This document shows, piece after piece, positions 1 to 5,728 of a DNA stretch of 5,728 bases. Each line of letters opens with the position of its first letter. The stretch's first letter is position 1. The translations under genes were made by a program, and so were the position numbers. The DNA is taken from the NCBI GenBank assembly GCA_026987795.1, contig JALSMF010000472.1, forward strand, positions 1-5,728, given 5' to 3'. The notes beneath the pieces were generated by a model. That model made no database searches and was not told the DNA's origin. It saw only the letters and a list, made by a program, of their open reading frames with translations. This stretch comes from Bacteroidales bacterium. Its GTDB lineage: Bacteria > Bacteroidota > Bacteroidia > Bacteroidales > JAADGE01.

Positions 1-125
1 GAACAGCCTCTTATACAATAGAAGGAACTTTTCATGCCGTAGAAGTTGACGGAGCCGTTGCTGATTTTATGCTCCCGCTGTATGACACAGGAACTGTTCC
101 CGTTTCCGTAATAAGTAATAAGTAA
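1..125 (+). CDS. 3' end of an unrecognised protein (partial)
   Basis: Only the frame beginning at base 3 is open here, and it ends at TAA 123-125. It gives a 40-residue C-terminus that starts TASYTIEGTFHAVEVDG and ends PVSVISNK. The other two + strand frames hit early stops. The codon style matches the downstream genes, and a strong hairpin terminator follows about 20 bp after the stop, which supports this as a real gene end. The alternating polar and hydrophobic residues suggest a beta-rich C-terminal domain. I do not recognise the family, and it does not look like a typical type IX secretion C-terminal signal. The start and most of the protein lie outside the window, so no function is offered. 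Confidence 0.6.
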   Translation, partial: TASYTIEGTFHAVEVDGAVADFMLPLYDTGTVPVSVISNK

Positions 126-147
126 ATATTCATTTATTACTGTTAAC

Positions 148-187
148 AACCTTGCATTTTATGTATATGCAAGGTTATTTTTTTATT
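148..187 (+). terminator. Intrinsic terminator of the upstream partial gene
   Basis: A perfect 10-bp stem is formed by AACCTTGCAT (148-157) and ATGCAAGGTT (167-176), with a 9-nt loop. A T-rich tract follows (177-189, interrupted by two A). It sits just after the stop of the partial gene and isolates it from the dehydrogenase gene. The opposite strand lacks a good U-tract, so it probably acts in one direction. Confidence 0.85.
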
Positions 188-230
188 TTCAGACACTTAC
201 ACACAAATGACATAAATCATAAAAATACGA

Positions 231-261
231 TGTTTTTATTAACTTCTTTTTTATACATTTG
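231..261 (+). promoter_or_regulatory. Putative Bacteroidota-type promoter of the P5C dehydrogenase gene
   Basis: TACATTTG at 254-261 matches the Bacteroidota -7 consensus TAnnTTTG. The expected -33 region holds only a weak TGTTTT (231-236) rather than a clear TTG or TTTG. The box lies 35 nt before the ATG at 297, nearly the same distance as the -7 box of prfB from its start, giving a short leader. No Shine-Dalgarno sequence precedes the ATG, only A/T-rich sequence, as is usual in this phylum. Confidence 0.55.
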
Positions 262-296
262 CGAAAAAAATTAATAACCTTTAAATTTAATGACTT

Positions 297-1928
297 ATGA
301 TTAATGCAATCTATAAATTCCCAAGACCTGAAAATGAGCCTGTTAAATCTTATGCTCCCGGTTCAACAGAAAGAAAAGAACTTAAAGAAAAACTCGAAGA
401 ACTTAAATCTCAAACAATTGATATTCCGCTTATAATAGGAGGAAAAGAAGTTCGCACCGGAAATACGGGAAAAGTTGTAATGCCGCATAACCACAAACAT
501 GTTTTGGCAACTTACCACAAAGCCGGTCCTGAAGAAGTAAAAGCGGCTATAAATTCAGCCCTCGAAGCTCGCAAAAAATGGTCAGAAATGCCTTGGATAG
601 AAAGAGCTTCAATAAATATGAAGATTGCCGAACTTTTAGCTACGAAATATCGTTCGTTGATTAATGCCGCAACTATGCTCGGACAAAGCAAAAACCCTTT
701 TCAGGCAGAAATTGATGCAGCTTGTGAAACTATTGATTTTCTGAGGTTTAACGTTTATTACGCTTGTCAAATTTATGCTGACCAGCCTAACAATGCTCCC
801 GGAACCATAAACAGGCTGGAATACAGACCTTTGGAAGGCTTTATATTTGCTCTTTCTCCTTTCAATTTTACATCAATTGCTTCCAATTTAAGTATGGCTC
901 CTGCTCTTATGGGTAATACAGTAGTCTGGAAACCTGCCACAACCTCTGTATTTTCAAATTATTTCCTTATGAAAATATATGAAGAAGCCGGGTTACCTGC
1001 CGGAGTTATAAATTTCATTCCCGGGCAAGGCTCTGTTATAGGAAAAGAAATCTTCTCTCATCCGGATTTCGGAGGTGTTCATTTTACAGGTTCTACGGCT
1101 ACTTTTAAGCATTTTTGGAAAACCATCGGAAATAATATAAATACCTACAAAGCGTATCCGCGAATAGTTGGCGAAACAGGAGGAAAAGATTTTATTTTTG
1201 CACACAAAACAGCTGATGCAAAGCAAGTTGCAACGGCAATTACAAGAGGGGCATTTGAGTATCAGGGACAAAAATGCTCTGCCGCTTCACGTGCTTACAT
1301 TCCGACCTCTCTTTGGGAGGATATTAAAAATTTCCTGAAAGCTGATATTGAGAGCTTTACCGTAGGAAGCACTGACGATTTCAGCCACTTTATGAATGCT
1401 GTCATTGATGAAAATGCTTTCGACAGTATTGTAAGCTTTATTGATGAAGCAAAAAAATCGGATAAAGCTGAAATAATTTCGGGCGGAGGAAGCGATAAAT
1501 CAAAAGGATATTTTATTGAGCCTACGGTTATCCTTACCAAAGACCCGCATTTTATAACTATGGTAGAGGAAATTTTCGGTCCGGTTATCACAATTTACGT
1601 TTACGATGATGACAAATATAAAGAAACATTAAAATTATGCGACGAAACCTCACCCTATGCTCTTACGGGTGCTGTTTTTGCTCAAGACAGAGAAGCATTA
1701 TTACAAGGATATGAGGCATTGCGTAATTCTGCCGGCAACTTTTATCTTAACGATAAACCTACGGGAGCGGTTGTCGATCAACAGCCTTTCGGAGGAGCAA
1801 GAGCATCCGGAACTAACGACAAAGCAGGAAGTTACCTGAACTTAATACGTTGGACTAATCCGAGAACAATTAAAGAAACATTGGTTACTCCGGTTGATTA
1901 TCGTTATCCGTTTTTAAAAAAAGAATAA
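297..1928 (+). CDS. L-glutamate gamma-semialdehyde dehydrogenase (1-pyrroline-5-carboxylate dehydrogenase)
   Basis: This is an NAD-dependent aldehyde dehydrogenase of the ALDH4/P5CDH type. It oxidises glutamate semialdehyde, the open form of P5C, to glutamate as the second step of proline catabolism in the cytoplasm. The 543 residues are full length for the monofunctional family. The N-terminus (NEPVKSYAPGSTERKEL) is the typical P5CDH arm. Landmarks are the oxyanion Asn190 in SPFNF, cofactor-binding WKPA at 211-214, FTGST at 263-267, Glu293 in ETGGKD, the catalytic Cys327 in GQKCSA, Glu425 in EEIFGP, and the substrate-anchor loop around 497-512 (PFGGARASG). No proline dehydrogenase domain is fused, so that enzyme must be encoded elsewhere, as is common in Bacteroidota. 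The gene looks monocistronic, with its own promoter and terminator. The symbols rocA, pruA or putA-C are all used for such genes, so none is assigned. Confidence 0.96.
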   Translation: MINAIYKFPRPENEPVKSYAPGSTERKELKEKLEELKSQTIDIPLIIGGKEVRTGNTGKVVMPHNHKHVLATYHKAGPEEVKAAINSALEARKKWSEMPWIERASINMKIAELLATKYRSLINAATMLGQSKNPFQAEIDAACETIDFLRFNVYYACQIYADQPNNAPGTINRLEYRPLEGFIFALSPFNFTSIASNLSMAPALMGNTVVWKPATTSVFSNYFLMKIYEEAGLPAGVINFIPGQGSVIGKEIFSHPDFGGVHFTGSTATFKHFWKTIGNNINTYKAYPRIVGETGGKDFIFAHKTADAKQVATAITRGAFEYQGQKCSAASRAYIPTSLWEDIKNFLKADIESFTVGSTDDFSHFMNAVIDENAFDSIVSFIDEAKKSDKAEIISGGGSDKSKGYFIEPTVILTKDPHFITMVEEIFGPVITIYVYDDDKYKETLKLCDETSPYALTGAVFAQDREALLQGYEALRNSAGNFYLNDKPTGAVVDQQPFGGARASGTNDKAGSYLNLIRWTNPRTIKETLVTPVDYRYPFLKKE

Positions 1929-1946
1929 CCTGATTTTCATAAAATT

Positions 1947-1982
1947 AACCCGCAGTTTTAAAATTGCGGGTTTTCTTTTTTA
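1947..1982 (+). terminator. Intrinsic terminator between convergent genes
   Basis: The stem pairs AACCCGCA (1947-1954) with TGCGGGTT (1965-1972), extendable inward by a G-T and A-T pairs. The run TTTTCTTTTTTATT follows. It lies about 20 bp after the dehydrogenase stop. It also lies about 40 bp beyond the stop of the convergent - strand gene. In that direction the tail is only a short AATTTTA, so action on both strands is possible but weaker. Confidence 0.85.
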
Positions 1983-2011
1983 TTCTTAATGAAATGCCAT
2001 ATTGCATAAAA

Positions 2012-3214
2012 TCACTCAAAATCAGTATATAACAAGTACTTTTTTCTTATTTTTTTATACTTAGTTAAATCTTTTTGCCAAGTTTTTCGTATTTCTTTTT
2101 CTGATAATCCGGACATTATTTGATTATAAAGTTCAGAATTACCCGCAAGCAGATTAAACCATCTCTTGCGAGTAATAAACTTTGATTTATCGGGAAACTT
2201 ATTATAAAATTCTATCAAATATTTAACGGTGAATAGGGTATCTTCAGTGTTCCTTAAATCTGTTCCGTAACATTTTTTTCCTTCTTGCACAGGATTTATC
2301 TGCATTCCGGGAATATCTTCGGGTATAAAACAGAACTTTCCGAAAGAAGAATCAGGATAGCCTATTACCTGAAACGGAAAAAGAGTTCCTCTGCCTATGC
2401 TTATTTCGGTTGCTTCAAAAAAACACAATGAAGGATACAGGAGAATTGCTTTATCGTTAGGTAAGTTAGGAGACGGCTTTATTTTAAGATGCCATTTATA
2501 GGAATGTTTATAGTTTTTTGCTTTTATTATTTTTAAATCACATTGAATACCGTTTTTTAACCATTTTTCACCGTTTATCATAAGAGCAAGTTCTCCGATT
2601 GTAAGCCCGTGAACAATCGGAACCGGATGCATTCCTACAAAAGATTTAAAATCAGGTTTCAACACAGGACCGTCGACATAAAATCCGAGCGGATTCGGTC
2701 TGTCAAGAATAATGAGTTTCTTATTATTTTCGGCACAAGCCTCCATAAGCAAATGCATACTGCTTATATAAGTATAAAACCTCACGCCTACATCCTGAAT
2801 GTCAAATAGAATAACATCTATATCAGAAAGTTGCTCAGCTTTTGGCTTTCTGTTTTTTCCGTACATTGCAACTATCGGAGTCCCTGTTTTCTTATCAATT
2901 TCTGTTGAAAAATGCTGACCTCTGTCAATATTACCTCTGAACCCGTGTTCCAAAGCAAAAACTTTTACCACGTTAACATCTTTTGATAACAAAAAATCAA
3001 GTAAATGCACGGAATCAATAACGGAAGTTTGGTTTGCGACTAAAGCAACTTTCTTATTTTCAAGTAACGGAAGGTATTCTTCATATTGAAATACACCGGG
3101 TTTTATTTCATTATCGCTCTTTCTAACAACCTCTTGAGAAAAATTGTCACTTACAAATGTCAGTAAAAAAGTAATAATAAAAAATACTGTAAGAGCAGTT
3201 TTTATTTTTTTCAA
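2012..3214 (-). CDS. Exported NamZ-type exo-beta-N-acetylmuramidase (DUF1343, GH171)
   Basis: The 400-residue protein belongs to the DUF1343/YbbC family. Its characterised member, Bacillus subtilis NamZ, releases MurNAc from the non-reducing end of peptidoglycan fragments; a Tannerella homologue is also known. Residues 1-26 form a signal peptide (KKIK, then a hydrophobic stretch to about 21, likely cut near FS-QE). There is no lipobox Cys, so a soluble periplasmic enzyme is predicted. Family motifs are LVANQTS (58-64), ALEHGFRG (87-94, whose Glu89 is the likely catalytic acid), FDIQDVGVRFYTY (137-149), LDRPNPLG (170-177), SPNLP (248-252) and FEATEISIGRGT (266-277). Length is normal. The start codon is TTG: no in-frame ATG lies near, and the next Met (117) would remove the signal and the EHG motif. 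The stop is TGA. It follows the cyclase gene by 11 bp and is probably co-transcribed with it. The enzymatic role is inferred from the family. Confidence 0.9.
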   Translation of the reverse strand: MKKIKTALTVFFIITFLLTFVSDNFSQEVVRKSDNEIKPGVFQYEEYLPLLENKKVALVANQTSVIDSVHLLDFLLSKDVNVVKVFALEHGFRGNIDRGQHFSTEIDKKTGTPIVAMYGKNRKPKAEQLSDIDVILFDIQDVGVRFYTYISSMHLLMEACAENNKKLIILDRPNPLGFYVDGPVLKPDFKSFVGMHPVPIVHGLTIGELALMINGEKWLKNGIQCDLKIIKAKNYKHSYKWHLKIKPSPNLPNDKAILLYPSLCFFEATEISIGRGTLFPFQVIGYPDSSFGKFCFIPEDIPGMQINPVQEGKKCYGTDLRNTEDTLFTVKYLIEFYNKFPDKSKFITRKRWFNLLAGNSELYNQIMSGLSEKEIRKTWQKDLTKYKKIRKKYLLYTDFE

Positions 3215-3225
3215 TTTTTTATATT

Positions 3226-4410
3226 TTAGAACTCTGAAAGTTTTTCTTGGAATTTTTCGTTCGGTATAATCGGGTCATCTCCTTCACGATATTGTTTTTT
3301 AAGACCTTCTACAAAATACATATCAATCTCGCCTTTATTCTTAACCGATATTTTTCCGCGATATGTACAAATGAAATAGTCTTTTATATACTTATAGGTT
3401 TCTCCTGAAATATTAATTTTACCGGGTTCACTTGCTGTTTCCATCCTGCTGGCAGTATTTACGGCATCTCCCCATATGTCATAAGCAAATTTTTTGCTCC
3501 CTATAACCCCTGCTATAACTTTCCCTGTATGAATTCCTATTCTGAGTTCCCAAACCGTATGTCCTTTTGCCTTTCTTAAGGAATTATACTCTTTCATAAA
3601 CTGCTGAATTTCCATTGCTGCAAGAACTATATCGATAGGGTTACTTTTATTTCTTAACGGAAGCCCGCCCACACACATATATGCATCTCCTATGGTTTTT
3701 ATTTTTTCGATAAAATGGTTTTCAGTTATTTCATCGAATTTCTTAAAATAAACACCAAGTTCTTTAATTATTTCTTCCGGCTCAAGTTCTGCTGATATCT
3801 TTGTAAAATCTTTAAAGTCGGTAAACATAATTGTTACCATTCTGTATTTTTTAGCCTTTACCTCTCCTTTATTTTTTAGTTGCTCGGCAATTTCATAAGG
3901 TAAAATATTTTGGAGTAACTCATCGGTCTTGTTTTTTTCTGCCTCCAACTGAGCATTTTTCATTTCCAGTTCCGAAGATTTTTTTTCCAATATTTCAGTT
4001 TGTCCCGTAATTCCTTCTATAAGTTTAAACAACGAAAGTAAAGACTTTACTCTTACAGTAAGTTCTAACCTGTCAAAAGGTATTTTCAGGAAATCGCCGG
4101 CTCCGAACATTACGGCACGTTCTATATCTCTGTTGCTGCTTGACATAACCAACACGGGAATTTGCATAGTCATTTCAAACTCCCTTAAATCCATCAACAA
4201 GTCAAGCCCTTTGGTATCTTCGCCGTAATCAATATCAAGCAAAATAATATCCGGCTTTTGTTCCTCTATTAAGTCAAAAACTTCACCTGTTATTCCCGAA
4301 GTAATTACAGAGTATGCCTGCACTTCGTCTTTAAAACTTTTCTTTACAACCTCTAAAATATCTTTATTGTCAGAAACTGTAAGGATAATATATTCGGAAC
4401 TGTTTATCAT
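3226..4410 (-). CDS. Receiver-domain class III adenylyl cyclase
   Basis: The 394-residue soluble protein has three parts. Residues 6-127 form a response-regulator receiver fold with the phosphoacceptor Asp59 (LLDID). Residues about 130-165 are a charged coiled-coil linker leading to the usual cyclase transducer segment (LLQNILPYEIAEQLKNKGE, 165-183). Residues 190-368 are a class III cyclase catalytic domain. Metal ligands are Asp198 (FTDF) and Asp242 (TIGDAY). Lys238 and Asp311 (YDIWG) occupy the purine-selecting positions, where guanylyl cyclases have Glu and Cys, so ATP is the predicted substrate and cAMP the product. Asn318 and Arg322 (NTASR) are the transition-state pair, and Lys359 the phosphate-binding Lys. 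All catalytic residues are present, so it should be active as a homodimer. The receiver is unusual: the first acidic-pair residue is Ser13, and Ile110 takes the place of the conserved Lys before Pro111, with Lys109 one residue early. Control may therefore differ from normal phosphorylation. The start is ATG, with the NamZ-type gene downstream. Confidence 0.93.
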   Translation of the reverse strand: MINSSEYIILTVSDNKDILEVVKKSFKDEVQAYSVITSGITGEVFDLIEEQKPDIILLDIDYGEDTKGLDLLMDLREFEMTMQIPVLVMSSSNRDIERAVMFGAGDFLKIPFDRLELTVRVKSLLSLFKLIEGITGQTEILEKKSSELEMKNAQLEAEKNKTDELLQNILPYEIAEQLKNKGEVKAKKYRMVTIMFTDFKDFTKISAELEPEEIIKELGVYFKKFDEITENHFIEKIKTIGDAYMCVGGLPLRNKSNPIDIVLAAMEIQQFMKEYNSLRKAKGHTVWELRIGIHTGKVIAGVIGSKKFAYDIWGDAVNTASRMETASEPGKINISGETYKYIKDYFICTYRGKISVKNKGEIDMYFVEGLKKQYREGDDPIIPNEKFQEKLSEF

Positions 4411-4483
4411 TTATGTATTTTCAAAAGTTCTTTTTATGTATATGCCTGCACAAAAATTTTGCCCTAAATATAATATTTAAGAA

Positions 4484-4513
4484 TTGATTTTAAAAATTCA
4501 ATTTATATATTTG
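4484..4513 (+). promoter_or_regulatory. Putative prfB promoter
   Basis: TTG at 4484-4486 and TATATTTG at 4506-4513 match the Bacteroidota -33 (TTG/TTTG) and -7 (TAnnTTTG) elements with a 19-nt spacer. The -7 box ends 34 nt before the ATG at 4548. An imperfect inverted repeat, AATTGA (4482-4487) and TCAATT (4498-4503), covers the -33 element and spacer. Confidence 0.65.
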
Positions 4514-4526
4514 CTGTCTTAATTGA

Positions 4527-4559
4527 CAAAAGTAATTAATTTATCAGATGATAAACAAA
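4527..4559 (-). promoter_or_regulatory. Putative promoter of the cyclase-NamZ unit
   Basis: On the - strand, TACTTTTG (4534 down to 4527) fits TAnnTTTG. TTTG (4559 down to 4556) fits the -33 element, with 21 nt between them. The leader to the cyclase ATG at 4410 would be roughly 110 nt. The -33 element lies inside the first codons of prfB, so this unit and prfB would be transcribed away from each other from interleaved sites. Confidence 0.5.
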
Positions 4560-5637
4560 GAAAATATTGAAGAATTGATTAAACGCAAAGATGCGTTGAG
4601 GGGGTATCTTTGACATTGACTCAAAGAAAAAAATGTTGCTTGAAGAAGAAAAAACAACACAAGAAACTGATTTTTGGGCTGACTCTAAAAAAGCAGAAAA
4701 AAAACTTAAAGAAATATCTCGTATAAAATCTTGGATAACCGATTTTGAAAATATCGTTTCGGCTTGCGATGATTTAGAAATTATTTATGAGTTTTACGAA
4801 GCTGAAGAAGCCGATGAAAAAGAACTTGAGGAAGCATATAATAAAACTCTGAATTTAATTGAAGAACTTGAATTCAGGAATATGCTGAGAAATGAAGAAG
4901 ATGCTTTAAGTGCAATATTAAAAATAAATCCCGGAGCAGGCGGAACCGAAAGCACCGATTGGGCAGAAATGCTTATGCGTATGTATATTCGTTGGGGTGA
5001 ACGCAATAATTACAAAGTAAAGCAGCTTTATTATCAAGCCGGAGATGAAGCAGGTATCAAAAGTGTAACACTTGAATTTGAGGGTGATTACGCATACGGA
5101 TATTTAAAAAGTGAAAACGGTGTTCACAGGCTTGTAAGGTTGTCTCCTTTTGATTCAAGCAACAGAAGACATACATCTTTTGCTTCGGTCTTTGTTTCCC
5201 CTGCCGTTGACGACTCTATCGAAATAAAAATTAACCCCGCAGACATAGTTTGGGAAACATTTCGTTCGGGAGGTGCAGGCGGACAAGGAGTAAACAAACT
5301 GGAAACAGGCGTAAGAGTAAGACACAAACCGACAGGAATATCAGTTGAAAATACCGAAACACGTTCTCAACTTACAAATAAAGAAAATGCTCTTCGTATC
5401 TTAAAATCACATCTTTATGAAATTGAGATTCGTAAAAGACAAGAAAAACAAGCCGAAATAGAGGGTAACAAAAAAAAGATAGAATGGGGGTCGCAAATCA
5501 GAAATTATGTTATGCACCCTTATAAGTTAGTAAAAGATAACCGGACAGGATATGAGACATCAGATGTTCAAGGTGTTATGGACGGAGATTTAAATCCGTT
5601 CATAAAAGCATATCTGATGCAGTTCGGAGGTAAATAA
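4548..5637 (+). CDS. prfB: Peptide chain release factor 2, made by programmed +1 frameshift
   Basis: RF2 recognises UGA and UAA stop codons and triggers peptide release on the ribosome. The gene is in two frames. ATG 4548 opens 21 codons ending ALRGYL at an in-frame TGA (4611-4613). A +1 shift after CTT (4608-4610) continues with GAC at 4612 (DIDSKKK...) to TAA 5635-5637. The joined product is 362 residues, against 365 in E. coli. Its N-terminus, MINKENIEELIKRKDALRGYL followed by DIDSKK, aligns well with known RF2. In full-length numbering, NPGAGGTES (about 127-135) marks the PCRF domain, SPF (199-201) is the stop-codon recognition tripeptide specific to RF2, and GGQ (244-246) is the peptidyl-hydrolysis motif in the context GGAGGQGVNK. 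Starting at the later ATG 4633 would drop 28 conserved residues and is not correct. No SD precedes ATG 4548. A methyltransferase gene follows after 9 bp. Confidence 0.97.
4599..4614 (+). promoter_or_regulatory. prfB programmed +1 frameshift site
   Basis: AGGGGGTATCTTTGAC carries the complete RF2 recoding signal. The SD-like AGGGGG (4599-4604) and a 3-nt spacer (TAT) precede the slippery CTT and the TGA stop, and C follows the stop. It is the same sequence as known from E. coli prfB. When RF2 is scarce the ribosome pauses at UGA, and the peptidyl-tRNA slips from CUU to UUU so that GAC is read next. When RF2 is plentiful, termination yields a 21-residue peptide. Confidence 0.95.
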
Positions 5638-5646
5638 AATAATTCT

Positions 5647-5728
5647 ATGTCTGTAAAAAACTATTTTTCAAAAGACCCGGATAAAAGAGCAAAATTTATT
5701 TTTGACCTTATAGCTCCGGTATATTCTA
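5647..5728 (+). CDS. Probable class I SAM-dependent methyltransferase, N-terminus only
   Basis: ATG 5647 opens 27 codons that run to the window end without a stop. The visible sequence ends DKRAKFIFDLIAPVYS. This resembles the N-terminal helix of UbiE/MenG-like class I methyltransferases, which typically reads FDxIAPxYD just ahead of the SAM-binding motif I. Motif I itself is not in the window, so the assignment rests on a short segment and the substrate cannot be named. The gene starts 9 bp after the prfB stop on the same strand with no terminator between, so co-transcription with prfB is likely. No SD sequence is evident before the ATG. Confidence 0.55.
   Translation, partial: MSVKNYFSKDPDKRAKFIFDLIAPVYS

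Noticed and set aside
993..1591. Two - strand open frames (993-1271 and 1295-1591)
   Set aside because: They lie opposite the highly conserved dehydrogenase, have cysteine/serine-rich compositions typical of antisense shadows, and match no family.
1994..2007. Small hairpin ATGC(6)GCAT after the NamZ-type gene
   Set aside because: A 4-bp stem with no proper U-tract on the - strand is too weak to call a terminator.
2609..2809. + strand open frame of 66 codons, and a similar 60-codon frame at 1657-1839
   Set aside because: The first is antisense to the NamZ-type gene core motifs, the second is an alternative frame inside the dehydrogenase; neither has a promoter or recognisable protein.
4432..4445. 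14-base word TTTTATGTATATGC shared with the first terminator (157-170)
   Set aside because: It forms no hairpin at this site, and one shared AT-rich 14-mer in 5.7 kb is plausible by chance.
4548..4613. Stand-alone 21-residue peptide gene
   Set aside because: It is the leader part of prfB ending at the programmed frameshift, not an independent gene.
4794..5327. Two - strand open frames (4794-5006 and 5124-5327)
   Set aside because: They are antisense to conserved RF2 coding sequence, including the GGQ region, and have low-complexity Ser-rich translations.
4633..5637. prfB starting at ATG 4633 (334 residues)
   Set aside because: It lacks the conserved RF2 N-terminus, which lies in the leader frame before the recoding site; the frameshifted 362-residue product fits the family length.

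Overview
The window is AT-rich and looks like the chromosome of a Bacteroidota (Bacteroidetes) bacterium, possibly an uncultured Bacteroidales or Marinilabiliales relative. The evidence is the TAnnTTTG-type -7 promoter boxes, the lack of Shine-Dalgarno sequences before the genes, and the style of the encoded proteins. The lineage is inferred from these signals only, since there is no rRNA in the window.

Layout from left to right. (1) The 3' end of an unrecognised + strand gene is followed by a strong intrinsic terminator. (2) A single-gene + strand unit encodes L-glutamate gamma-semialdehyde (1-pyrroline-5-carboxylate) dehydrogenase, the second step of proline catabolism. It has its own -7 box and its own terminator. 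(3) A - strand pair converges on it. The upstream gene (start at 4410) encodes a receiver-domain/class III adenylyl cyclase, and 11 bp after it comes an exported NamZ-type (DUF1343, GH171) exo-beta-N-acetylmuramidase that appears to start at TTG. (4) A 137-bp divergent intergenic region carries facing promoters for the cyclase unit and for prfB. (5) prfB (release factor 2) is complete only when read through a programmed +1 frameshift at an in-frame UGA. It is followed 9 bp later by the first 27 codons of a probable class I SAM-dependent methyltransferase, cut by the window end.

The proline-catabolism gene, the release factor and the cyclase/muramidase pair have no obvious shared pathway. The most interesting items are the intact prfB autoregulatory frameshift with an SD-like stimulator in a lineage that scarcely uses SD sequences for initiation, and the coupling of a receiver-cyclase with altered receiver residues to a peptidoglycan-recycling enzyme. 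I saw no RNA genes, mobile elements, CRISPR arrays or long repeats. No gene-free stretch exceeds 300 bases; the longest is 126-296, which holds a terminator and a promoter.
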